Part shown: piece after piece, positions 7,446-15,202 of the stretch | How the letters are laid out: every line of letters begins with the position of its first letter | Numbering within the stretch: position 1 is the first letter of the stretch | Assembly (NCBI RefSeq): GCF_004421005.1 | Contig: NZ_CP038026.1 | Location: forward strand, 2,480,001-2,544,000 | Source: Pseudoduganella plicata | Lineage (GTDB): Bacteria > Pseudomonadota > Gammaproteobacteria > Burkholderiales > Burkholderiaceae_D | Direction: 5' to 3' | DNA: 64,000 nucleotides | The notes under the pieces: model-generated | What the model was told of the DNA's origin: nothing | What the model saw: the letters and a program-made list of their open reading frames with translations, nothing else | The model's database searches: none | Translations under genes and position numbers: made by a program

Positions 7446-9745
7446 CAGGCGGCCACCGGCTGCGGCACCCGCAGCGGCAACGCGATGATAACGGTGGTGC
7501 CGTGCTCCGGCACCGATTCGACGCGGATCGTGCCTTTCAGCACGCCGGTCACGATGTTGTAGACGATATTCATCCCCAGTCCCGAGCCGCCCTGCCCCAT
7601 CTTGGTCGTGAAGAACGGGTCGTAGATCTGGTTCAGTGTCTTGCTGCTCATGCCGACGCCGTTGTCGGCAAAGCGCAGCTCCGCCGTATCGTCGTCCAGC
7701 ACGGCGGCCGTGATCGTGATGATGCCGCGGCCGCGCCCTTCGAACGCATGCAGCATCGCGTTGTTGATCAGGTTGCTAACGACCTGGCTGACACTGCCCG
7801 GATACGAATCGAATTCCAGCGTTTCCGGCACGTCCACGCGCACTTCGCAGCTGGCGCGGCGCAGCTGTGCCGCGTACGTGGCCAGCGTGTCGCGCAGCAC
7901 GCCGGCCAGCGCGAAGGTGCGGCGCTTGTCGGACGTCTGGTCCACCGCCACCTGCTTGAACGACGTGATCAGGTCCGCCGCCTTGCCCAGCGACGTGGCG
8001 ATGATGTTGCAGGCCGTTCCGGCATCGGCCAGGTGGGCTTCCAGCGTGGACTTGCGCACGCCGCCACCGTCGGCCAGCTTGCGCTTGAATTGCGCCACCA
8101 TGTCGGCCAGCGCCGTCGCCGTCAGCAGGCTGTTGCCGATCGGCGTATTGAGCTCATGCGCGATGCCGGCCACCAGCGCCCCCAGCGCCGCCATCTTTTC
8201 CGACGTGATCAGGCTGGCCTGCGCCTGCTGCAAGGTATGCACCATGGCGGACATCTCGCGGTGCGCCTGCTCGGCATGGGCCTTCTGCTGCGCCACTTCA
8301 CGCAGGCTGTATTCCAGGCCCTGCCGGCTCTCCAGCAGCGCCGCTTCCGTCTTGCGGCGGTCGCTGACGTCCGCCAGAACCCACACGCTGCCCTTGGCCG
8401 GCGCCTGCGGGTCGAGCAGGCGGCCGTTGACCATGCACCACAGGCTCCGGCCGTCGCGCCGCACCAGTTCCAGCTCGGCATAGGCGCGCTGTCCGCCCGG
8501 GCCGCACTGGAACGGGTCGACGGCCGGCGCGCTCGGCACCAGCGTTGTCACGGGCCGGCCGTCCAATGCGCCGTGCGGATAGCCCAGCATTTCCTCCAGT
8601 CCCCGATTGCAGCGCACGATCTGCCCTCCCGAGAACAGGCCGATGCCGACGACGGCGCTGTCCTGCAACGCGCGCAGTTCTTCCAGCGTGGTGCGCAGGC
8701 GGCGCGAGATATCGCGCCGCCGCTGCAAGGTGACGACCAGCGCGGCGATCAGGGTGCTGATCAGGAAACCACAGCCGCCGATCAGCACGATCGTTCCGTA
8801 CTCGCGGCCATACCGTCCGCCCGCATAGCCCTTGAACTGCATCAGCCAGTGGCGCTGCCCGACGTTGAGCGTCGTGTGCGACGTCAACCCCGGCACGACG
8901 GGGCGGGCGGGCCTGTCGCTGCGCACCTTGCCGGCGCTGTCGAACATCAGGTTCTCGATGCCGGGCGGCGTGCCGCCGCCATCGATCAGGTAGCCGGCGT
9001 CGTTGATCTGCACGTGCATGTCGGCCAGGAGACGCGGATCGATCACTTCGCGCATCAGGTCGGAAACGCGAAAGACAATGGCAACAAAGGTCGTCAATGC
9101 CGCGCGCCGCTGCTCGACCGTTGTCAGCGGCGCCCCCTTGCGGTAGACGGGCAGGCGGGCGATGAAGCCCGGCTCGCCGCTGGCGTCCTGCACGAGCGTG
9201 ATGCGTTCAGTGACGACCAGCTCGCCCGTGTCGCGCCCCATCTCCAGCGAGCGCAGATGCGCGGGGAAGGCCACCAGGTCCAGCCCGAACGCGTTCTCGT
9301 TGCCGCGCATCGGTTCGGTGTATTCGATCAGGTAATGCTCGGCCCGCTCTGTGGCGGGATGAGGCTGATAGTCGGGATAGCCACCTGGCTGCAGCGTGGT
9401 GTCCTGCCGGATCGTTTCGACATGGCTGGCCAGCCCGGCGGCCGGAACGCGACGCACCAGCTGGATGGCCTGGAAGCCGGGGTAGCGCTGCTGCAAGCGC
9501 AGTTCACGGATGTAATGATGTAATTCGGCGCGGTCGATGCGCTCGTCGACGGCCAGCACGGCGCGGATGCTGAGCAGTGTGTCGAAATAGGTTTTCAGCC
9601 GTGCGTCCGTGTCGCGTGTCACCTTGTCGGTGTCGCGCGCGAAACGGTCGGCGATCCGGGCGTCCTGGGCGTCCAGCGCAAACAGGCACGCCCACGCCGT
9701 CAGGCAGATGCCGACGGTAAAGGCGAGATAACCTTGTGCGCGCAT
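7445..9745 (-). CDS. CHASE-PAS sensor histidine kinase
   Basis: 766 residues from MRAQGYLAF; an upstream in-frame ATG adds 16 residues. Order: TM1 (YLAFTVGICLTAWACLFAL), a CHASE sensor domain to about residue 290 (PGFQAIQLVRRVP), TM2 (VLIGGCGFLISTLIAALVV), a PAS domain (LQDSAVVGIGLFSGG...RCNRGLEEMLGYP), coiled coil, H box with His530 (GIAHELNTPIGN), N box (NLINNAMLHAF), and G boxes (DNGVGM, GSGLGMNIV). It is therefore a membrane-bound autokinase sensing a small periplasmic ligand. No response regulator is adjacent, so its partner is elsewhere. It is monocistronic and convergent with the PhyH operon. Confidence 0.92.
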   Translation of the reverse strand: MRAQGYLAFTVGICLTAWACLFALDAQDARIADRFARDTDKVTRDTDARLKTYFDTLLSIRAVLAVDERIDRAELHHYIRELRLQQRYPGFQAIQLVRRVPAAGLASHVETIRQDTTLQPGGYPDYQPHPATERAEHYLIEYTEPMRGNENAFGLDLVAFPAHLRSLEMGRDTGELVVTERITLVQDASGEPGFIARLPVYRKGAPLTTVEQRRAALTTFVAIVFRVSDLMREVIDPRLLADMHVQINDAGYLIDGGGTPPGIENLMFDSAGKVRSDRPARPVVPGLTSHTTLNVGQRHWLMQFKGYAGGRYGREYGTIVLIGGCGFLISTLIAALVVTLQRRRDISRRLRTTLEELRALQDSAVVGIGLFSGGQIVRCNRGLEEMLGYPHGALDGRPVTTLVPSAPAVDPFQCGPGGQRAYAELELVRRDGRSLWCMVNGRLLDPQAPAKGSVWVLADVSDRRKTEAALLESRQGLEYSLREVAQQKAHAEQAHREMSAMVHTLQQAQASLITSEKMAALGALVAGIAHELNTPIGNSLLTATALADMVAQFKRKLADGGGVRKSTLEAHLADAGTACNIIATSLGKAADLITSFKQVAVDQTSDKRRTFALAGVLRDTLATYAAQLRRASCEVRVDVPETLEFDSYPGSVSQVVSNLINNAMLHAFEGRGRGIITITAAVLDDDTAELRFADNGVGMSSKTLNQIYDPFFTTKMGQGGSGLGMNIVYNIVTGVLKGTIRVESVPEHGTTVIIALPLRVPQPVAA

Positions 9746-9858
9746 TCGTACGTCCCGCAGCTGGATGGATGCGCTGACTATAGCATGGGGCACTGGAACA
9801 TTCAGCTGAGCAATGTATGTTGCGCCGGGTCTGTCTCATCCATCAGACGGTCAAAAAA

Positions 9859-9908
9859 AAACCGGTGACAGGCTCCTATTCCCGGAAACCGGAGCCTGTC
9901 ACCGGTTT
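9859..9908 (-). terminator. Long perfect hairpin, terminator of the Cys-rich gene (family member C)
   Basis: Arms AAACCGGTGACAGGCTCC (9859-9876) and its exact complement (9891-9908) with a 14-base loop. Eight or more As on the plus side (from 9853) give a T run for minus-strand transcripts, directly behind the stop of the gene at 9923. The 18-base arm is identical to part of the palindrome near 58.05 kb. Confidence 0.82.
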
Positions 9909-9922
9909 CTCATCACGACGCG

Positions 9923-10237
9923 TTATTCGATCAACGCGGGTGTGCCGTCTTCCAGAAAAGCGCCAAAGCAGCGCGTGCATTCAAGACAGAACAAATGGGG
10001 AATGCGCACGCTCTTCTGGCGCAGCACCAGCTGCAGGTGGCCATCGCCGCAGACCGGGCAGGTCTCGCGCATCGTGCCACAGGTACGGATTTCATCCGCG
10101 AGGTAAGTGTCATCGTAGCGCACGCCGTCGACCACGCTCTGCGGGTCAAGTTGCACCAGATAAAGGCCGGCCGGCTGGTAACGCTGCTCGGTCGTCGGCG
10201 ATTGTTTTGGGTCGATCTGATTCATCCGATTCATCAT
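9923..10237 (-). CDS. Small Cys-rich (zinc-ribbon-like) protein
   Basis: 104 residues, with GGGGAAAG just ahead of the start codon. Six cysteines fall in two groups, CPVC (60-63, with Cys53 nearby) and CLECTRC (84-90), the spacing of a rubredoxin-like or zinc-ribbon fold binding one or two zinc ions. There is no signal peptide. It is transcribed divergently from the OhrR-type gene. Its function is unknown; zinc-ribbon proteins of this size are often DNA, RNA or protein adaptors. Confidence 0.7.
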   Translation of the reverse strand: MMNRMNQIDPKQSPTTEQRYQPAGLYLVQLDPQSVVDGVRYDDTYLADEIRTCGTMRETCPVCGDGHLQLVLRQKSVRIPHLFCLECTRCFGAFLEDGTPALIE

Positions 10238-10329
10238 CTTTCCCCTTTACCGTGCCAGTGTTAGCAGGTCACAAAACGATAAGCCAAACGGGCGGCATGT
10301 GGCAAGCACAATCGACTGCGAGAAATCGC

Positions 10330-10358
10330 TTGCAATTAGATCGCGTACTACATATACT
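10330..10358 (+). promoter_or_regulatory. Sigma-70 promoter of the OhrR-type gene, possibly leaderless
   Basis: TTGCAA (10330-10335), a 17-base spacer and TATACT (10353-10358). The start codon is at 10365, where transcription should begin, so the message may have no 5' leader. No Shine-Dalgarno is seen. GCAATTAGATCGC (imperfect dyad, arms GCaAT/ATcGC) overlaps the -35 and is a candidate autoregulatory site. Confidence 0.6.
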
Positions 10359-10364
10359 GCGTGC

Positions 10365-10838
10365 ATGGAAACGAACAACACCCTCGACACCGGCAATGCG
10401 CTGTCCCGCGTACCGCAACTGGATCAACAACTGTGCTTCGCCTTGTACTCCACGTCGCTGGCGATGAACAAGCTGTACCGGAAGCTGCTGCGCAAGCTCG
10501 ACCTGACTTACTCGCAGTACCTCGTCATGATGGTGCTGTGGGAGCGCGATGAGCAGACGGTATCGGACCTGGGCGAAAAACTGTTCCTCGATTCGGCCAC
10601 ATTGACGCCTCTGCTGAAGCGGATGGAACAGGCCGAGCTGGTAACGCGCACCCGCAGCGCCAGCGACGAACGCCAGGTCATCATCGCACTGAGCGAACGG
10701 GGCAGCGCGCTGCGTGAACAGGCCAAGGCCATTCCGGCCTGCGTGCTGGAAGCGACGGGATGCAATCTGGACCAGGTCGTCGGCCTGAAAGGTCAGCTGG
10801 ACGACCTGCGTGGCCAGCTGATGAAAAGCGGGATGTGA
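10365..10838 (+). CDS. ohrR: MarR-family regulator of the OhrR type
   Basis: 157 residues from ATG 10365. QLCFALY near the N-terminus carries the peroxide-sensing Cys24 typical of OhrR, followed by [14 protein letters not shown] and [15 protein letters not shown] of the winged HTH and a basic wing (SASDERQV). Cys126 and Cys133 near the C-terminus could form the intersubunit disulphide seen in two-Cys OhrR proteins. OhrR represses organic hydroperoxide defence genes until its cysteine is oxidised. Here the next gene is a secreted esterase rather than ohr, so the target set may differ. The symbol is by family resemblance. Confidence 0.82.
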   Translation: METNNTLDTGNALSRVPQLDQQLCFALYSTSLAMNKLYRKLLRKLDLTYSQYLVMMVLWERDEQTVSDLGEKLFLDSATLTPLLKRMEQAELVTRTRSASDERQVIIALSERGSALREQAKAIPACVLEATGCNLDQVVGLKGQLDDLRGQLMKSGM

Positions 10839-10931
10839 AAGCCGGTTCGCCGGTTTTCAAAGCAACAGATTTGCCGTATCCGATAAGTAGCGAACTATAT
10901 AATCGCAGTCAACTTAAAAAGGAAGAACAAA

Positions 10932-11942
10932 ATGAACCCGATCAGACAACTTGCCTCCGCCGCTGCCATTGCCGCAGCGTTCGTTACCGGCGCTGCTACC
11001 GCTGCCGAGCCTGGCGTCGAACCGACGACCGCCAGGTTCCTGAAAGCGCTGGAAGGCGGCGCGCCGCTGGAATCGCTGACCCCGGCGGCCGCCCGCCAGG
11101 TGCTGGTTGGCGCGCAAGCAAATGCAAAGCTGCGGGCCGCGGACGTGTCGGTGAAGACGATCGAGCTGGACGGCAAACCCGTGAAGCTGCACATCGTGCG
11201 TCCGGCCGGCGTCAAAGGGACTTTGCCGGCATTTATGTTCTTCCACGGCGGCGGCTGGGTGCTGGGCGATTTCCCTACCCATGAACGCCTGGTGCGCGAC
11301 CTCGTCGTGAACTCGGGAGCCGTTGCCGTATTCGTCGACTACACGCCGTCGCCTGAAGCAAAATATGGCACCGCGATCGGCCAGGCATACGGCGCCACGA
11401 AGTGGGTGGCCGCACACGGACGGGAAATCGGCGTGGACGGCAGCCGCCTGGCCGTGGCCGGCAACAGCGTCGGTGGCAACATGGCCGCCGTGGTCGCGCT
11501 GATGGCGAAAGAACAGGGGCAGCCGACGCTGCGCGCCCAGGTACTGCTGTGGCCGGTGACGGACGCCAGCTTCGACACGCCGTCGTACAACCAGTATGCC
11601 GAAGGCTACTTCCTGACCAAGGGCATGATGCGCTGGTTCTGGGACAACTACACGACGGACGCCGCCGCCCGCCGCGAAATCCACGCCTCGCCGCTGCAGG
11701 CCGGCACCGCCCAATTGCAGGGCCTGCCGCCGGCGCTGATCCAGACGGCCGAGTTCGACGTGCTGCGTGACGAAGGCGAAGCATACGGCCGCAAGCTGGC
11801 GGCGGCGGGTGTCGACACGACGACGGTACGCTACGGCGGCATGATCCACGACTACGGCCTGCTCAACGCCCTGTCGGAAGTTCCTGCCGTGCGCACCGCG
11901 CTGCGCCAGGCCGGCGACGAACTGAAACACCGCCTCAAATAA
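10932..11942 (+). CDS. Secreted alpha/beta hydrolase (HSL-type esterase)
   Basis: 336 residues. A signal peptide (MNPIRQLASAAAIAAAFVTGAATAAE) indicates export. The oxyanion motif HGGGW (His105) and nucleophile motif GNSVGG (Ser179) mark the hormone-sensitive-lipase branch; Asp276 (EFDVLRDEG) and His306 (MIHDYG) complete the triad. The family cleaves short-chain esters and lactones. A -10 element (TATAAT, 10898-10903) lies upstream with no clear -35, and AAAAAGGAAG precedes the ATG. Its position directly behind an OhrR-type regulator suggests regulation by oxidants or by ester-derived compounds. Confidence 0.88.
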   Translation: MNPIRQLASAAAIAAAFVTGAATAAEPGVEPTTARFLKALEGGAPLESLTPAAARQVLVGAQANAKLRAADVSVKTIELDGKPVKLHIVRPAGVKGTLPAFMFFHGGGWVLGDFPTHERLVRDLVVNSGAVAVFVDYTPSPEAKYGTAIGQAYGATKWVAAHGREIGVDGSRLAVAGNSVGGNMAAVVALMAKEQGQPTLRAQVLLWPVTDASFDTPSYNQYAEGYFLTKGMMRWFWDNYTTDAAARREIHASPLQAGTAQLQGLPPALIQTAEFDVLRDEGEAYGRKLAAAGVDTTTVRYGGMIHDYGLLNALSEVPAVRTALRQAGDELKHRLK

Positions 11943-11983
11943 GCCGTCGCGTACGCACCACGCCGGCAGCGCCCACCGGACAG

Positions 11984-12041
11984 GCGGACGTCCGCCCGGA
12001 CAGCGCGCCGGCATGTGCTGTTGCCGGCGCGGACGTCCGCC
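11984..12041. terminator. Terminator-like hairpin cluster behind the esterase
   Basis: CGCGCCGGC (12004-12012) pairs with GCCGGCGCG (12023-12031). The self-complementary GCGGACGTCCGC occurs on both sides (11984-11995 and 12030-12041). A short T run (GTTTTA) follows. The stretch 11943-12158 holds nothing else that I can identify apart from the leader of the M1 peptidase gene. Confidence 0.5.
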
Positions 12042-12158
12042 GCCGTTTTACGCCTGCCATTGTTTCAAGATATTTACAAATAGACTTTCCTCGCGTCATG
12101 GGGCAAGCCCTTAAAATACCCCGACAATTCTTCCAACTTTCACATTGCCAGGGGTCCG

Positions 12159-14636
12159 ATGAAGCGCTCTGCCATCGCCGGTATTACCGTCCTGTTATGC
12201 ACGTCGCTCCACGCGACTGCCGCGGACAAGTTTGACGACAAGTTCCGCCAGCTCGACGAGCTGCTGCCCACCGCGACGCCATACCGCACCGCCTCCGGTG
12301 CCCCGGGCCACCAATACTGGCAGCAGCGTGCCGATTACACGATCCGTGCCACGCTGGACGAGGCCAACCGGACCGTCACGGGGGCCGAACAGATCACCTA
12401 CCACAACAACTCGCCCGACACGCTCGCCTACCTGTGGGTGCAGCTGGACCAGAACATCTACAAGCCCGACTCGGATGCGCGGCGCATGCAGACGGCGCCC
12501 TCGCGCGAAGCGTGGACCAAACCGCGCGGCGAGGATGGCGCGAAATACGAAGGCCTGCGCAGCACGCTGGTCGGCCGCGAGTTCGACGGCGGCTTCAGGA
12601 TCTCGAACGTCAGAACATCCGGCGGCGCACCGTTGCAGTACGTGGTCAACGGCACGATGATGCGCATCGACCTGCCGTCGCCGTTGAAACCGGGCGAGCG
12701 CGTCACGTTCGGCATGGAGTGGACGTACAAGGTCAACGAACAGAAGGTGCTGGGCGGGCGCTCCGGCTACGAATACTTCGAGGAAGACAAGAACACGCTG
12801 TTCGAGATCGCCCAGTGGTATCCGCGCATGGCCGCCTACTACGATGTCGCCGGCTGGCAGCACAAGCAGTTCCTGGGCTCCGGCGAATTCACGCTGGAAT
12901 TCGGCGACTACGACGTCAGGATCACCGTACCGGCGGATCACGTGGTGGCGTCCACCGGCGAGCTGCAGAACCCCGGCGACGTCTTGAGCGCCACGCAGCG
13001 CCAGCGCCTGGAGCAGGCGAAGACGGCGAAGAAGCCCGTCGTCATCGTCACGCAGGCGGAAGCCGAGGCGGCGGAGAAGGCCGTCAGCAAGGCCAACAAG
13101 ACCTGGCACTTCAAGGCGAAGAACGTGCGCGACTTCGCATGGGCGTCGAGCCGCAAGTTCATCTGGGACGCGCAGGGCTACAAAAAGGACGGCACCAACG
13201 TGCTGGCCATGTCGTACTACCCGAAGGAAGGCAATCCGCTGTGGGAGAAGTACTCCACGGCGTCGATCATCCACACCATCGAGCAGTACAACAAATACAG
13301 CTTCGATTATCCGTATCCGACGGCGATCTCCGTCAACGGCCCGGTCGGCGGCATGGAATACCCGATGATCTCCTTTAACGGCCCGCGACCGACGAAGGAC
13401 AAGAAGACGGGCCAGCTGACCTACTCGAAGCGCGCCAAGTATGGCCTCATTTCCGTCATCGTGCACGAGGTCGGCCACAACTACTTCCCGATGATCGTCA
13501 ATTCCGACGAGCGGCAATGGACGTGGATGGACGAGGGCCTGAACTCGTTCGTCGAATACCTGGCCGTGCAGGCCTGGGAGAAGGACTTCCCCATCGGCCG
13601 CGGCGACCCGCGCGATATCGTCAACTATATGCGTTCGGCAAACCAGGTGCCGATCATGACGAATTCCGAGTCGCTCCTCCAGTTCGGCAACAACGCCTAC
13701 GCCAAGCCGGCCACCGCGTTGAACATCCTGCGCGAGACGATCCTCGGCCGCGAGCTGTTCGACCATGCCTTCCGCGAATACGCGCGGCGCTGGAAGTTCA
13801 AGCGCCCTACCCCGGCGGACTTCTTCCGCACGATGGAGGACGCGTCGGGCACGGACCTCGACTGGTTCTGGCGCGGCTGGTTCTACACGACCGACGCCGT
13901 CGACATCAGCCTGGATAACATCGGCGAACTCACCGTCGACACGAAAAATCCCGAAGTGGAAAAGGCATGGGCGCGGGCGCGCAAGGCCGAAGAACCGGTG
14001 TCGATCACGGACCAGCGCAACGCATCGATGCCGCGCCGGATCGACACGCAGCCGGAGCTGCGCGACTTCTACAACGAGCATGACGAATTCACCGTCACGA
14101 ATGCGGACCGCAACAAGTACAAGGAAGCGACGGCGGACCTGGAGCCATGGCAGAAGAATCTGCTGGCACAGGGCAAATACCTGTACCTGGTCGACTTCAC
14201 CAACAAGGGCGGCCTCGTGATGCCGCTGATCCTCGAAATCACGCTGAAGTCGGGCAAAAAATATGTCGAGCGCGTGCCGGCCGAGGTGTGGCGCTACTCG
14301 CCAGCGAAGATCACGAAGCTGCTGGTGACCGACGAGCCGATGACCTCCCTGACGCAGGACCCGTACTGGGAAACGGCGGACATCGACACGTCCAACAACA
14401 GCTGGCCGCGCAAGGCCGCACCGTCGCGCCTGGAGCTGTTCAAGGCAGAGCGCAAGGTGCCGGACATGATGAAGGACTTCAATACGCCATTGAAGGCCGA
14501 CGACAAGGATGCGAAGGACGGCAAAGCCGGCGACAAGCCGGCGGCAACGCCACCGGCCAACGGCGCCGCGGCCAAGCAGGAAGCCGAGCAGACGCCGTTG
14601 AAACTCGATCAGCCAAAACCGGCGGGCAAGCAGTAA
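12159..14636 (+). CDS. Exported M1-family zinc metallopeptidase
   Basis: 825 residues with a signal peptide (MKRSAIAGITVLLCTSLHATAA). The gluzincin site is complete: HEVGHNYFP (His436, Glu437, His440) and Glu459 in WMDEGLNSF. GGMEYPMI stands where M1 enzymes have their GxMEN exopeptidase motif. The C-terminal 60 residues are Lys/Ala/Pro-rich and probably disordered. It should trim N-terminal residues from peptides in the periplasm or outside the cell. It is followed after three bases by a DUF6702-like gene and then a TonB-dependent receptor, suggesting an envelope nutrient or metal uptake cluster. Confidence 0.92.
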   Translation: MKRSAIAGITVLLCTSLHATAADKFDDKFRQLDELLPTATPYRTASGAPGHQYWQQRADYTIRATLDEANRTVTGAEQITYHNNSPDTLAYLWVQLDQNIYKPDSDARRMQTAPSREAWTKPRGEDGAKYEGLRSTLVGREFDGGFRISNVRTSGGAPLQYVVNGTMMRIDLPSPLKPGERVTFGMEWTYKVNEQKVLGGRSGYEYFEEDKNTLFEIAQWYPRMAAYYDVAGWQHKQFLGSGEFTLEFGDYDVRITVPADHVVASTGELQNPGDVLSATQRQRLEQAKTAKKPVVIVTQAEAEAAEKAVSKANKTWHFKAKNVRDFAWASSRKFIWDAQGYKKDGTNVLAMSYYPKEGNPLWEKYSTASIIHTIEQYNKYSFDYPYPTAISVNGPVGGMEYPMISFNGPRPTKDKKTGQLTYSKRAKYGLISVIVHEVGHNYFPMIVNSDERQWTWMDEGLNSFVEYLAVQAWEKDFPIGRGDPRDIVNYMRSANQVPIMTNSESLLQFGNNAYAKPATALNILRETILGRELFDHAFREYARRWKFKRPTPADFFRTMEDASGTDLDWFWRGWFYTTDAVDISLDNIGELTVDTKNPEVEKAWARARKAEEPVSITDQRNASMPRRIDTQPELRDFYNEHDEFTVTNADRNKYKEATADLEPWQKNLLAQGKYLYLVDFTNKGGLVMPLILEITLKSGKKYVERVPAEVWRYSPAKITKLLVTDEPMTSLTQDPYWETADIDTSNNSWPRKAAPSRLELFKAERKVPDMMKDFNTPLKADDKDAKDGKAGDKPAATPPANGAAAKQEAEQTPLKLDQPKPAGKQ

Positions 14637-14639
14637 AGC

Positions 14640-15131
14640 ATGCGCCTTCGTTCCAACAGCATCCTGCTGGCCCTGGCGCTGTACGCCGGTACCGCGCACG
14701 CGCACAACTACCATATGGGCATGGCGGACATCGGCTACAACGCCGCCACCGGCCATACGGAAGTGATCCACACGTATACTGCGCACGACATCGAGGCGCT
14801 GCTGGCGAACCTGTATGGCCGCCATTTCGACCTTGGGCTGGAAGAAGACCAGGACGTGCTGCGCCAGTACATCGAGCAGCGCTTCACCATCAGCGCGGCG
14901 GGCAAGCGCCTGCCGTTGCAATGGGTCGGCGTCAAGGCCGATGCCGACACGATCACCGTCTTCCAGCAGATCGGGCATACGGCGCTGCCACCGGGCGCCG
15001 TCATCGCCGATAGCGTACTGACGGATTTCATTCCCACGCAGATCAATACCGTCAACGTGGGCGCCAACGCCGGCCGCGCCGCCACGACGCTGACATTTAC
15101 CGCTGCCAGCCCGCAACACGCGCTTCCGTAA
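14640..15131 (+). CDS. DUF6702-like small exported protein
   Basis: 163 residues with a signal peptide (MRLRSNSILLALALYAGTAHA) and a His-containing mature start (HNYHMGMADIGYN). The body is beta-rich (EVIHTYTAHDIEALL...LEEDQDVLRQYIEQRF) and resembles DUF6702 proteins, which tend to sit next to M1 peptidases; this is from memory of the family. The ATG lies three bases past the peptidase stop, so the two are one unit. The biochemical role is unknown. Confidence 0.78.
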   Translation: MRLRSNSILLALALYAGTAHAHNYHMGMADIGYNAATGHTEVIHTYTAHDIEALLANLYGRHFDLGLEEDQDVLRQYIEQRFTISAAGKRLPLQWVGVKADADTITVFQQIGHTALPPGAVIADSVLTDFIPTQINTVNVGANAGRAATTLTFTAASPQHALP

Positions 15132-15197
15132 AAAACCCGGGACAGACCCGGGTTTACAGGCAATTTTTCTTCAAACAGGGGTCTGTCCCGGGTTTTT
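15131..15197. repeat. Perfect 19-bp palindrome with GGGACAGACCC core (family member D)
   Basis: Arms AAAAACCCGGGACAGACCC (15131-15149) and the exact complement (15179-15197) enclose 29 bases. It starts at the last base of the DUF6702 stop codon and ends six bases before the TonB receptor start. With A and T runs outside, it can act as a terminator in both directions. Confidence 0.8.
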
Positions 15198-15202
15198 GAC
15201 AC

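Noticed and set aside
6482..9523. 1013-residue open frame on the plus strand
   Set aside because: It covers the TIM-barrel gene and the antisense of the histidine kinase, both of which have clear domains. Composition is typical of a shadow frame.
12195..15119. 974-residue open frame on the minus strand
   Set aside because: It is antisense to the M1 peptidase and DUF6702 genes, rich in Arg, Val, Asp and His with no domain. Such frames come from high third-position GC in the real genes.
15131..15197. Transposon ends or attachment site
   Set aside because: No transposase or integrase gene and no target duplication. The palindrome belongs to the post-stop family.
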